A DNA stretch of 64,000 bases from Chlamydiota bacterium (lineage in GTDB: Bacteria > Chlamydiota > Chlamydiia > Chlamydiales > JAAKFR01). Below, one piece after another: positions 1 to 9,470 of this stretch. The DNA is taken from NCBI GenBank assembly GCA_021772465.1, contig JAJFLX010000017.1, positions 1-64,000 of the forward strand, given 5' to 3'. The notes under the pieces are model-generated. The model was not told the DNA's origin. It made no database searches and saw nothing but the letters and a program-made list of their open reading frames with translations. Position numbers and translations under genes: made by a program. Position 1 is the stretch's first letter; every line of letters begins with the position of its first letter.

Positions 1-93
1 CATAATAAGCAATTAGCATACAATTTGCAAGTCAGGTTGTCGACTTACGTCAGTTCAAGGGGGATTTTTAGGGATTTGCCCTGATCTATAGAT

Positions 94-1929
94 CTAGAGA
101 GGCTCCATTAAGGGTACTAAGGTAGCAAATAACTCAGCTAGGTCCCTCTGTTTTTTTGTCCCGAAGAGCTCTTTAGCACTCAAAAGCAAAGCAAGAATTT
201 TTTCTGCTTTGTTTGGTGAATTGTATAAGTAATCCAAGAAACCCTGTTGCGTGCGAGCGTGCGGCACGCGAGCTTCAGCTATATGCCTAACATTATGACC
301 TTTTGAATTTTGAATGCGATGATTTGCCCCCGCATTCAAAAGAAGTTGGACCGCCTCAACGCTTAACGAATGAGCGGCCCACATAAGAGCGGTACGGCCA
401 GACTCATCCACAGCATCGAGGTCCGCCCCTGCGCGCAAAAGAGCTTGGACACTATCAGTGTGTCCAGATCTAGCTGCCCACATCAGAGCGGTAGAACGTT
501 CTCTTTTATTTTTAAGGTTGGGATCTGCCTCTGCTCCTAAGAGAGCTTCGACAACCTCTGCTTGTCCCCTTGAGACCGCTTTCATAAGAGCCGTATCGCC
601 TTGCCACAGAGTCGCAGTATTGGGGTTTGCCCCTGCAGCCAAAAGAGCTCTGACAATATCGGCATGTCCCCATTCAACTGCACTCGTCAAAGGGGTACGA
701 CCTTCTATACCCACCACAGCATTGGGGTCTGCCCCTGCAGTCAAAAGAGCTCTGACAATATCGGCATGTTCCCATTCAACTGCACACGTCAGAGCGGTGC
801 GACCTTTTTTATCTTTAAGGTTGGGATCTGCCCCCGCAGCCAAAAAAGCTTGGACACTATCAGTGTGTCCAGATCTAGCTGCCCACATCAGAGCGGTAGA
901 ACCTTCTTCATCTTGAAGATTGGGGTCTGCTTTCGAAAGCAAAGCAAGAATTTTTTCTGCTTTGTTTGGTAAATTGTATAAGTAATCCAAGAAACCCTGT
1001 TGCGTGCGAGCGTGCGGCACGCAAGCTTTAGCTATATACCTAACATTATGACCTTCTGCATTTTGAATGCGATGATTTGCCCCCGCATTCAAAAGAAGTT
1101 GGACCGCCTCAACGTCTAACGATTCAATGGCCCTTATCAGAGCGGTACGCCCATCTATATACACAGCATTGGGGTCCGCCCCTGCGTTCAAAAGAGCTTT
1201 GACAATACCGGCATGTCCCAATTCAGCTGCCCACATTAGAGCGGTATGATCTGCTTTATCTTTAAGATTGGGGTTGGCCTCTGCAGCCAAAAGAGCTTTG
1301 ACAATACCGGCATGTCCCAATTCAGCTGCCCTCATCAGAGCGGTACGCCCATCTATATACACAGCATTGGGGTCTGCGCCTGCAGCCAAAAGAGCATGGA
1401 CACTATCAGTGCATTCTTCCATTGCTGCATACATCAGCGCTGTACACCCATCTATAGTCACAGCATTGGGGTCTGCGCCTGCGCTCAAAAGAGCTTGGAC
1501 AATCTTAGGACTGCTGAAGAAAGAGGCTGCCCACATCAGAGCGGTACGTCCTTCTTTATCTTTAAGATTGGGATCTGCCCCTGCAGCCAAAAGAGCATGG
1601 ACACTATCAGTGTGTCCAGATCCAGCTGCCTCCATCAGGGCGGTACGCCCTTTTTTATCCACAGCATTGGGATCTATCCATGTGCCCAAAAGAGCTCTGA
1701 CACCCACTTCAGCAGCCCCAAACAACGCACTAGTAATGCAGGCCTTGTTCACAGGAGCTTGATTAACCCCACCCCCTGATTGCGCCTTTGCAGCCGCATC
1801 CATTCCTCTACGAGCCGTCTCTGTTATAGTGCGAGACTGAAGACTAGGATCTGATCCTGTTTCTGCGCGATTGCCTTGGTAGGTTGAATCAGGAAACCAC
1901 ACATTTGATAAATCTGGAGGTATAGCCAT
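94..1929 (-). CDS. Ankyrin-repeat protein (putative effector)
   Basis: 611-aa ORF with many ~33-aa repeats of the form GxTALMxAAxxGHxxxVxALLxAGADPN. Confidence 0.93.
   Translation of the reverse strand: MAIPPDLSNVWFPDSTYQGNRAETGSDPSLQSRTITETARRGMDAAAKAQSGGGVNQAPVNKACITSALFGAAEVGVRALLGTWIDPNAVDKKGRTALMEAAGSGHTDSVHALLAAGADPNLKDKEGRTALMWAASFFSSPKIVQALLSAGADPNAVTIDGCTALMYAAMEECTDSVHALLAAGADPNAVYIDGRTALMRAAELGHAGIVKALLAAEANPNLKDKADHTALMWAAELGHAGIVKALLNAGADPNAVYIDGRTALIRAIESLDVEAVQLLLNAGANHRIQNAEGHNVRYIAKACVPHARTQQGFLDYLYNLPNKAEKILALLSKADPNLQDEEGSTALMWAARSGHTDSVQAFLAAGADPNLKDKKGRTALTCAVEWEHADIVRALLTAGADPNAVVGIEGRTPLTSAVEWGHADIVRALLAAGANPNTATLWQGDTALMKAVSRGQAEVVEALLGAEADPNLKNKRERSTALMWAARSGHTDSVQALLRAGADLDAVDESGRTALMWAAHSLSVEAVQLLLNAGANHRIQNSKGHNVRHIAEARVPHARTQQGFLDYLYNSPNKAEKILALLLSAKELFGTKKQRDLAELFATLVPLMEPL
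182..1113 (-). repeat. Internal near-identical duplication (~180 bp) in the ankyrin gene, copies at ~182-360 and ~935-1113 (offset 753 bp = 251 codons)
   Basis: Both copies contain gcaagaattttttctgctttgtttggt..attgtataagtaatccaagaaaccctgttgcgtgcgagcgtgcggcacgc and encode GFLDYLYNxPNKAEKILALL. Confidence 0.9.
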
Positions 1930-1973
1930 TTAAATTCAGACGTTCTGCTTTCAAAAACTTCGAAGAAAAAATA

Positions 1974-2047
1974 TGGGTCTTGATGGACTCGAACCATCGA
2001 CCCCCTCATTAAAAGTGAGGTGCTCTAACCAACTGAGCTAAAGACCC
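1974..2047 (-). tRNA. tRNA-Lys (anticodon TTT)
   Basis: Reverse complement GGGTCTTTAGCTCAGTTGGTTAGAGCACCTCACTTTTAATGAGGGGGTCGATGGTTCGAGTCCATCAAGACCCA folds as a cloverleaf. Confidence 0.95.
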
Positions 2048-2059
2048 ATAAAATACGGT

Positions 2060-2134
2060 TGACCCCAAGGGGATTTGAACCCCTGTTATCGGAATGAAAA
2101 TCCGGTGTCCTAGGCCTAACTAGACGATGGGGCC
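2060..2134 (-). tRNA. tRNA-Glu (anticodon TTC)
   Basis: Reverse complement GGCCCCATCGTCTAGTTAGGCCTAGGACACCGGATTTTCATTCCGATAACAGGGGTTCAAATCCCCTTGGGGTCA. Confidence 0.93.
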
Positions 2135-2178
2135 GGCAAACATGCGCTATTCTAATCTGACGAGGGAATATTGCGCAA

Positions 2179-2730
2179 TTAAATCGTGGTGATATCTTGC
2201 TCCTTTGCAGCCACAAGTTCATCAGCTAACTTGCAGTGTTTGTCTGTCTCCTCTTGGATCCGTTTCTCTGTTTTTTTTAGCAGATCCTCGGGAATATCGC
2301 CATCAGCTTTCTGCTTGCGAGCCGTATCGTTGCCCTCACGCCTGGCATTGCGGATGCCCACTTTGGCCTCCTCACCCTTTCTCTTTGCCTGCTTGACCAT
2401 TTCGGCGCGTACGGAAGCATCCATTTCAGGGACTTTGATTCGGACGATATTTCCATCAACCATCGGCTGCAAGTTGAGATTTGCAGCCTCAATGGACTTG
2501 GAAAGGGCGTGCACATTGCCAGCATCAAAAGGGGAGACGACAAGTTGTCTCGGCTCGGGAGCTGAAACAGTCGCTATATCGTGAATGCGCATCTGAGTGC
2601 CATAGACTTCAACAGTGACGCCATCGAGAATGGCTGGGTTAGCGCGGCCTGTACGGATCGCCTTGAGCTCGCTTTTGAGGTGCTCAATAGTTTCGTGCAT
2701 CTGCTGGGTGGTCTGCTTCAAGATATCCAT
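2179..2730 (-). CDS. frr: Ribosome recycling factor
   Basis: RRF signature (LKxIRTGRANPAILDGVxVEVYG...); adjacent to pyrH. Confidence 0.97.
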   Translation of the reverse strand: MDILKQTTQQMHETIEHLKSELKAIRTGRANPAILDGVTVEVYGTQMRIHDIATVSAPEPRQLVVSPFDAGNVHALSKSIEAANLNLQPMVDGNIVRIKVPEMDASVRAEMVKQAKRKGEEAKVGIRNARREGNDTARKQKADGDIPEDLLKKTEKRIQEETDKHCKLADELVAAKEQDITTI

Positions 2731-3446
2731 TACTTTACCAATGTTCCTGGTGGTTTTGATGAAAGAGCATCCAAAAGAGGCCCTTGATAGAAATTAAAGA
2801 CGCGAATCGGGATGTTGGCCTCTTGACAAAGAGTGACTGCTGTCAAATCGAGAATCCCTAAACGCTTTTCCAAAATCTCTTGGAAAGAGATCTGATCATA
2901 AGGCTTGGCATCGGGGTGCTTGCGTGGGTCTTGGTCATAGATCTTGTCGACATGCGTTGTGGCTTTGAGCAAGATGTTTGCATGGATCTCGCACGCACGC
3001 AGAGCTGCTGCCGTGTCAGTTGTAAAATAAGGGTGACCCGTTCCTCCTACAAAAAGAACTATTTTACCCTCATTGAGGTAGTTCATAGCCTGGTCCCATT
3101 GATACGTTTCTGCGACGGTGGGGCAGGGGAGCGCTGAGAGAAGAGCCACGCTGCAACCGCTCTGAAGAAGGGCTCTTTTAAGCGCTATTCCATTGATAAG
3201 AGTCGAGAGCATTCCCATCTGATCAGCAGGAGTACGTTCTATACTCAGCTCGGGGCCGAGTTGGATTCCTCGGAAAAGATTGCCCGCGCCCATAACAACG
3301 CCAATTTGGACGCCACTCTCGTGGATCGAAGCGATCTGCTCGGCAACGTGGCTAGTTGCTAGATGAGAGACGCCAAAACCCTCTTTCCCCGAGAAGGCCT
3401 CTCCGGAAATTTTCAACAAAATGCGTGGGTAGGAGGGCGATGCCAT
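2730..3446 (-). CDS. pyrH: UMP kinase
   Basis: RILLKISGEAFSG...GVVMGAGNLFRG... amino-acid kinase family. Confidence 0.97.
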   Translation of the reverse strand: MASPSYPRILLKISGEAFSGKEGFGVSHLATSHVAEQIASIHESGVQIGVVMGAGNLFRGIQLGPELSIERTPADQMGMLSTLINGIALKRALLQSGCSVALLSALPCPTVAETYQWDQAMNYLNEGKIVLFVGGTGHPYFTTDTAAALRACEIHANILLKATTHVDKIYDQDPRKHPDAKPYDQISFQEILEKRLGILDLTAVTLCQEANIPIRVFNFYQGPLLDALSSKPPGTLVK

Positions 3447-3447
3447 A

Positions 3448-4299
3448 TTACTCCCCGCCGACTCTCCACCTTAGAAATTGAGAGACAGACAGTGTTTTTC
3501 CCACCTCTTTGCTGCGCTTTTCAACAAGTGCTGCAATCGTGAGGTCGGGGTTTTTTACAAATTTTTGGTTGAGCAAGCAAGCTTGATCAAAGTAAGCGCG
3601 AAGTTTTCCTTCGATAATCTTGTCGATGATGTTTTCAGGTTTGTTTTTCACCTGAGCCTTCGCAATTTCTCTTTCATGTTCAACTACACGCTCTGGAACT
3701 TCGTTAGCAGAGAGATATTCGGGAGATTCTGCTGCAATGTGCATAGCAATCTCACGAGCAAGCTCTTGCTCGCTCTCAGAGCCCTGAATTTCAACAAGAG
3801 TGACAATTTTTCCGCCCGCATGAGAATAGAGAGCAAGAGAGCACTCTCTCTTTTTGGGAAAGAGCTCGATGCGACGCACCAGAATGTTTTCTCCTAAACT
3901 CTGCACTAATGTCGCTCGGTATTCATCGATAGTAAGACCTTTGTCTTGAGAGTAGGGCTGCTTCAAAAACTCCTCAACGCTCGATGGAGAGGTGCTGCTG
4001 ATCTCTTCGACAAGCGAAAGTACAAATTTCTGGAAGGCTTCATTTTTTACGACAAAGTCCGTTTCTGCATTCACCTCAGCAAGGGCAATATTAGTTGCGG
4101 TCTCGTTTGTAGCAATGGTCCCTTCGTTCGTCTCCCGACCCTCTTTTTTCACAGCAGTAGCCATGCCAGCTTTGCGTAAGTTAGAGATCGCGAGCTCAAT
4201 GTCTCCCTTCGCTTCTGTAAGAGCCTCTTTACATTTGCCTATACCGATACCTGTACGGTCTCGAAGCTCTTTTACCATTTGGGGGGTGATGTCTGTCAT
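3448..4299 (-). CDS. tsf: Elongation factor Ts
   Basis: VKELRDRTGIGIGKCKEALTEAKGDIELAISNLRKAG. Confidence 0.98.
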   Translation of the reverse strand: MTDITPQMVKELRDRTGIGIGKCKEALTEAKGDIELAISNLRKAGMATAVKKEGRETNEGTIATNETATNIALAEVNAETDFVVKNEAFQKFVLSLVEEISSTSPSSVEEFLKQPYSQDKGLTIDEYRATLVQSLGENILVRRIELFPKKRECSLALYSHAGGKIVTLVEIQGSESEQELAREIAMHIAAESPEYLSANEVPERVVEHEREIAKAQVKNKPENIIDKIIEGKLRAYFDQACLLNQKFVKNPDLTIAALVEKRSKEVGKTLSVSQFLRWRVGGE

Positions 4300-5036
4300 G
4301 GTGCTACCTTCTCATTCTCAACTTCTTTACTTCCTGTCTCAATAGCGATATCGAGCGCATTCTTTTTGTCGATAATTGCTTGAGTGAGAGATTGGATGAT
4401 GAGTTTCACGCTTTTGAGCGCGTCATCGTTACAAGGGATGATGTAATCAATGGGGTCAGGGTCGCAGTTGGTGTCTACAAGAGCTAGAACGGGAATACCC
4501 AGTTTTTTCGCCTCTTTCACAGCAATATGCTCTTGGTTGGGGTCGACGACAACAAGGAGTCCAGGAAGTTTACGCATGGAGCGTACTCCCGAGAGGTTTC
4601 GCTCGAGTTTGTCGAGTTTCTTAGCAAGCAAGGAGAGCTCTTTTTTGGTGAGACCCTCGCCTCCTCCAACGATCTGGTGTTCAATTTTTTCGAGAGTTTT
4701 GACTGAGCGGCGAATGGTATCGATATTGGTGAGTGTTCCTCCGAGCCAACGCTCGCAGATGTAGAACTCCCCGCAAGCGTCTGCAGAGTCTTGGATGACT
4801 GTTTTCGCCTGCTTTTTTGTGCCTACAAAAAGAATCGACTTGTTTTCGTCGACCGTTTTCTCGACGACTTTAATCGCATCTTCGAGCAGCTTTTTGGTCT
4901 TTGCGAGGTCGATAATAGTGAGCCCATGGCGCTGCTCGATCACGAACCGCTCCATCTTGGGATTCCAACGCCTTCTTTGGTGACCAAAGTGCGCTCCCGC
5001 CTCCAATAAATCTTTAATGGTAACTTCTTTCTTCAT
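4296..5036 (-). CDS. rpsB: 30S ribosomal protein S2
   Basis: LLEAGAHFGHQRRRWNPKM... and PDPIDYIIPCNDDA. Confidence 0.98.
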   Translation of the reverse strand: MKKEVTIKDLLEAGAHFGHQRRRWNPKMERFVIEQRHGLTIIDLAKTKKLLEDAIKVVEKTVDENKSILFVGTKKQAKTVIQDSADACGEFYICERWLGGTLTNIDTIRRSVKTLEKIEHQIVGGGEGLTKKELSLLAKKLDKLERNLSGVRSMRKLPGLLVVVDPNQEHIAVKEAKKLGIPVLALVDTNCDPDPIDYIIPCNDDALKSVKLIIQSLTQAIIDKKNALDIAIETGSKEVENEKVAP

Positions 5037-5102
5037 ACCAAGCCTTGTCTCCTATGCTTTGACCTAAGGCATCCCAACATTTGTTGGGATTTCGGTCTTG
5101 GT
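5037..5102 (-). promoter_or_regulatory. Structured rpsB mRNA leader (candidate three-way junction)
   Basis: On + coordinates ACCAA(5037-5041)/TTGGT(5098-5102) close GCCTT(5042-5046)/AAGGC(5066-5070) and ATCCCAAC(5071-5078)/GTTGGGAT(5083-5090); ends at the rpsB ATG. Confidence 0.6.
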
Positions 5103-5120
5103 TATACGTTTTATTAATGT

Positions 5121-5191
5121 AGCGCCTGATCAGAATCGAACTGACACAGGTAGCTTGGAAGGCTACTGCTCTACCATTGAGCTACAGGCGC
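5121..5191 (-). tRNA. tRNA-Gly (anticodon TCC)
   Basis: Reverse complement GCGCCTGTAGCTCAATGGTAGAGCAGTAGCCTTCCAAGCTACCTGTGTCAGTTCGATTCTGATCAGGCGCT. Confidence 0.95.
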
Positions 5192-5263
5192 ATTCCGCTA
5201 CATGATCGAAGATACTACGCTAGAGGAAGATTTTATTCAACGTATTCTCTATCATTCGTGGAA

Positions 5264-8200
5264 ATGAAGCGGCGTAGGCAATCAGATCTAATTCCAGAAA
5301 AAGCGGGAAAAATCCTCAACGGAATTCTTGTCTTAGTTCTCATTATTTTACTGCGAGTATGGTATGTCGCAATTGTTCAACACGATGAAAAACTGAGTGA
5401 AGCAGAGCGCCCACAGAGGAGAGTGGTCATTGAAGAAGCACCTCGGGCGACGATCACAGACCGTTTTGGGAGACTGCTCGCGACAAACCAGGTGCAGTAC
5501 AATGCAACTGTCTCCTACGCAGGGATTCGCGAGCTCCCTCGCTTTGTGTGGAGAGAGGATGAGCTCGGCAATAGGATCAAATGCCCCTATAGGAAAGAAT
5601 ATATTGAAAAATTAGCGCACCTCCTAGCGCGAGAGCTCCATCTTGACCCCGAGAGAATTGAAGACTTAATCCATGGAAAGGCCGCGATTTTGGGCAATGT
5701 CTTGTGTGTCATTCAAGAAAATATTTCTGAAGAGGCCTATTTCCGGTTGAAAATGCTTGAGAAGGATTGGCCTGGGATCTGCGCTGAAATAGGGGCTAAA
5801 CGGACCTACCCCAGCGGGCGGGTGGGGGGAGAAGTGGTAGGCTATCTAGGGGCAATTTCTCGAAATCAGTATGAATCGATCACCCAGGAGTTGCACGCTT
5901 TGCGCGAGTATGTTGCGAGCTGCGAAGAGGGCAACTTGCCGAGTATCTTGTCGATCGAAGAGATGAAAGAGAGGCTAGAGGCTTTAGAAAAGAGAGCTTA
6001 CACACTAAATGATCAGGTGGGAAAAAGCGGAGTGGAGGCAACTTTTGATGAGGAACTTCGCGGGCTTCGTGGAAAGCGGGTCTATCTGGCAGATACGAAG
6101 GGAAACTTCTTGCGTGAGCTGCCCGGCTCTGAAGAGCCCGTGCCAGGAGTGGCGCAAACGCTTTCGCTCTCTACTGAGCTTCAAGAGTATGCCGAATCGC
6201 TTTTAGCGGCCTATGCCCATGAGCCTTCCTCTCTAGGGCCGGCTGAGACCAAGCGGCGTGAAAAAATTCCGCCCCACCAGCCTTGGATTAAATCAGGTGC
6301 GATTGTGGCACTTGATCCAAAAACAGGGGAGGTGCTTGCACTCGCCTCGTATCCACGATTCGATCCGAACGATTTTATAGACAAATCAGAAACGCAAATC
6401 AATCGGTGGCTCGAAACGGAAAGCTATATTGGAGGGATCTGGGACTTTAAGTACCCCTATTTAAAAGAGCAGTATCCCCTAGGTAGTGAGGAGGAGGGGC
6501 TTTTACTCACCTGGGGTGCCTATCTCGATTTTATCCTCCCTAAGAGTTCTTTAGTGCGAAAAACCCTAGAGGAGCACGGGAGGATTTGCGACGCGATTTT
6601 AGCTCAAAGAAAATGTGAGCAATTGATAGCTTTTTTCGAATCTGAATCTCATCCCCTATCTCCTACCCAAGTGTTTGATCTACTATACACTGAGAACCCA
6701 GTGGGAGGGATGATTACGCTTCAAGAGCGCGCTTTTTTTAAAGAGCGTTTCGAAAAGGTGGCAGCACAAGTTGAGAGGGTTCAAAAAGAGTTGGCTCCCT
6801 ATTTTTGCCACTTGTCTCACAACTACGACAAACTCCTTTTGATCGACCTCTACCGTATTGTAGTCGATGCACGGAAATTCTCTCCCCGTTTGACTTCAAA
6901 ATTGGGCTCGCTCACCCTTAGTGAGTACCGAGAGGCCTCCGCATATCAGGTAGCTGTGGATGAAACGCTGCGAGCTCTTGCCGAAGAGCTTTTCCACAAC
7001 CACGACTTCAAACAATGGCGTGAGCAGCACTTCAAAGAGCATCTAGCAGAACGCCGCGAAGAAGAGAAAGCTTTAAGACGCAAATACGCCCGCCCCTATC
7101 TCGACTACCTCGACTTAGCAGAAAAAAAGCAGTTTGAGGCGTTTTGGGAGGAGCACCATTGGAATATGCTTGCTCTTTTCCTTACAGGGGAAGGAGATGC
7201 GCCTTACTGGAACACGTTCAAGAGTTGGGCAGAAGAGATTGAAGCGGGAGCCCATAGAGGTCTCGCTTGGGTCGATTCTTATCGCAAGCTAAATCCTTTT
7301 CTAAAATCTTTGGATCGCGAACAGACCCTCTATCCCTTCCTCAAAAGTGTCCGCCCCTTTCAAGCCTTGGATAGACCCCTTTTGGGGCGGTATCGAGGGC
7401 TTAGAGGGAAAAGAGAGTCCGCTTTGGCTGCTGCTTTTTATCCTACCTACGGGTTTGGCTTCGCAAGATCTCACGCATTTAGACAAGCGACAACCATCGG
7501 ATCGATTTTTAAACTCGTTCCTGCATATGAAGCGATCAGACAACAATTTGAAAAAAAGGGGGAGCTCAATCCTTTGGTTATGATCGACGACAAACACCGC
7601 ACTTGGGGAAGTCAAGAAGGGTGGAATGTTGGCTACACAGTCGAGCGCCGTGCGATACCCATGTATTACAAAGGGGGAAGACTGCCCCGAAGTGAGCATG
7701 CAGGGATTGGCAGGGTCGATCTAAAGCTTGCACTTGAAGTTTCTAGTAATCCCTATTTCGCGCTTCTAGCAGGGGATATTCTTGAAGATCCTGAAGATCT
7801 GGTGGCGGCTTCCAAAGCATTCGGTTTTGGTCAGAAAACGGGGATAGACCTCCCGGGTGAGTACCGAGGGTATTTGCCAATAGATCTCGCCTATAATCGG
7901 ACGGGGCTCTATGCAACGGCAATCGGGCAGCACACTCTTGTAGGGACTCCTCTTCAAACAGCGGGGTTGTTGGCTGCACTTGCAAATGGAGGGAAGGTGC
8001 TCAAACCTCAGATTCGGCTCGATCAAAAGCCTCAGCAGAGGCAGAGGGTTTTTTTGCCAAAAGAGATTCAAGAGGAGCTTCTCATGGGTCTAAAACAAGT
8101 GGTTCAAGGGGAGAAGGGGACTGCCCGTTCGCTCAAAGGTCAATTTGATGCTGGACTTGTCAAGCGGGTTATTGGGAAGACAAGTACAGCAGAGATTGTT

Positions 8201-8416
8201 GAGCGTTATGGGCTTGATCGAGAGGTGGGGACATTAAAATCCAAAGCAATCTGGTTTGGCTCAATCGCTTATGAGTCAGACGATTTTTCTGAGCCTGAGC
8301 TCGTCGTTGTGGTCTACTTAAAAGAGGGTGACTGGGGAAAAAACGCAGCTCCTCTCGCTCTTAGGGTCATCGAGAAGTGGGAAGAAATCAAGAAAAGTTA
8401 TTCGGTTTGGCATTGA
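5264..8416 (+). CDS. Large penicillin-binding protein 2 family transpeptidase (chlamydial PBP2 type)
   Basis: PBP dimer domain plus transpeptidase motifs GSIFK (SxxK), SSN, KTSTA; long insert in the catalytic region; start taken at ATG 5264 because the 5177 ORF start lies inside tRNA-Gly. Confidence 0.9.
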   Translation: MKRRRQSDLIPEKAGKILNGILVLVLIILLRVWYVAIVQHDEKLSEAERPQRRVVIEEAPRATITDRFGRLLATNQVQYNATVSYAGIRELPRFVWREDELGNRIKCPYRKEYIEKLAHLLARELHLDPERIEDLIHGKAAILGNVLCVIQENISEEAYFRLKMLEKDWPGICAEIGAKRTYPSGRVGGEVVGYLGAISRNQYESITQELHALREYVASCEEGNLPSILSIEEMKERLEALEKRAYTLNDQVGKSGVEATFDEELRGLRGKRVYLADTKGNFLRELPGSEEPVPGVAQTLSLSTELQEYAESLLAAYAHEPSSLGPAETKRREKIPPHQPWIKSGAIVALDPKTGEVLALASYPRFDPNDFIDKSETQINRWLETESYIGGIWDFKYPYLKEQYPLGSEEEGLLLTWGAYLDFILPKSSLVRKTLEEHGRICDAILAQRKCEQLIAFFESESHPLSPTQVFDLLYTENPVGGMITLQERAFFKERFEKVAAQVERVQKELAPYFCHLSHNYDKLLLIDLYRIVVDARKFSPRLTSKLGSLTLSEYREASAYQVAVDETLRALAEELFHNHDFKQWREQHFKEHLAERREEEKALRRKYARPYLDYLDLAEKKQFEAFWEEHHWNMLALFLTGEGDAPYWNTFKSWAEEIEAGAHRGLAWVDSYRKLNPFLKSLDREQTLYPFLKSVRPFQALDRPLLGRYRGLRGKRESALAAAFYPTYGFGFARSHAFRQATTIGSIFKLVPAYEAIRQQFEKKGELNPLVMIDDKHRTWGSQEGWNVGYTVERRAIPMYYKGGRLPRSEHAGIGRVDLKLALEVSSNPYFALLAGDILEDPEDLVAASKAFGFGQKTGIDLPGEYRGYLPIDLAYNRTGLYATAIGQHTLVGTPLQTAGLLAALANGGKVLKPQIRLDQKPQQRQRVFLPKEIQEELLMGLKQVVQGEKGTARSLKGQFDAGLVKRVIGKTSTAEIVERYGLDREVGTLKSKAIWFGSIAYESDDFSEPELVVVVYLKEGDWGKNAAPLALRVIEKWEEIKKSYSVWH

Positions 8417-8459
8417 ATTTGCAACGAAGTTGGCATCGAAAATTGCAAAGGTGCCACCT

Positions 8460-9470
8460 ATGGGAAGTTCATTGCCAGCTAGAGAGCCTAATCCTGCTAA
8501 AGAATATTTCTGCGCGGGGGTTGGGAAATTTCTCGATGGAGAGTACGAAGCGGCCCAAAAAGAGTTTCAAGAAGCGCTCGCTCATGATCTCTCTCTTCCT
8601 CTGGCCTACTGCTATCTCGGGATTATCTCGATAGAGCTTGGAGAGATCGATGCAGGGCTGAACTGGTGTAAAAAAGGGCTCGAAGTTGACCCTGAAAATG
8701 GGTATCTTCACTACTGCTTAGGGGCCGCATTAGAGAGAAAAGGGAGACTGTCCGAAGCAATCGAGCAGTACAAGATCTACCTTGAAGAGCACCCTCGCGA
8801 TGCTGAGTGTCTCTTTAGTCTTGGGTGCGCTTATGATCAATCAGGGCATTTTAAAGAGGCACTTTTTTATTACGAGGAGGCTCTCGAAAGCGATCCGACT
8901 CACTATAAGGCTTCCTACAATAGAGCTTTAGTATTTGGAGAACAAGGAGATATAAATCGTGCTATCGATTGTCTAAATCTCACTGTAGAGATCAACCCCA
9001 CCTACTGGAAAGGGTGGGTGAAGCTCGGTTTTTTCCATTCAGGCGCAAGAGAGTGGAAGGAGGCAATTGAAGCGTATGAGCAGGCGGTAGAGCTCAAGCC
9101 TGATCTCTCAGATAGTCAGTACAATCTCGGGCTCTGTAATCTCACTGGAGGGTACCCCAAACAATCCGTTCATTGTTTCAAAAAAGCGCTGAAACTCAAT
9201 CCTCAAGATGTTGAGTCCTCCTTCTATCTCGCTATCGCTTACCTAGATCTTAAGGAGGATGAGCGAGCTATTGCCACTCTGCAAGAGGCTTTGATGATTG
9301 ATCTCGAGCATGAAAAATCGCACTATCTACTCGGAAGACTCTACTACATGAGAGGAGAAAGAGCTCAGGCTGCAAAAGAGCTCGCTTTTCTTAAGAGCTG
9401 CGACTCGGAGTATGTCGAGGCGCTTGAGGCTTGCGCTGACGGGCAATCAGTCGAGCTAGACGCGCATTGA
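8460..9470 (+). CDS. Tetratricopeptide-repeat protein (C. trachomatis CT683-like position)
   Basis: Successive 34-aa TPR units (ALxxDPTHYKASYNRALVFGEQGDINRAIDCL...); directly downstream of the PBP gene. Confidence 0.88.
   Translation: MGSSLPAREPNPAKEYFCAGVGKFLDGEYEAAQKEFQEALAHDLSLPLAYCYLGIISIELGEIDAGLNWCKKGLEVDPENGYLHYCLGAALERKGRLSEAIEQYKIYLEEHPRDAECLFSLGCAYDQSGHFKEALFYYEEALESDPTHYKASYNRALVFGEQGDINRAIDCLNLTVEINPTYWKGWVKLGFFHSGAREWKEAIEAYEQAVELKPDLSDSQYNLGLCNLTGGYPKQSVHCFKKALKLNPQDVESSFYLAIAYLDLKEDERAIATLQEALMIDLEHEKSHYLLGRLYYMRGERAQAAKELAFLKSCDSEYVEALEACADGQSVELDAH

Noticed and set aside
458-1779. Plus-strand ORFs (458-916, 601-972, 1246-1779, 1268-1762) opposite the ankyrin gene
   Set aside because: They are repetitive shadow translations of ankyrin repeats on the opposite strand, with no start/RBS support.
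5177-5263. Annotated 5' extension of the PBP ORF (start 5177)
   Set aside because: It begins inside tRNA-Gly (5121-5191); the ATG at 5264 fits the start of MKRRRQSDLIPEKAGKIL better.
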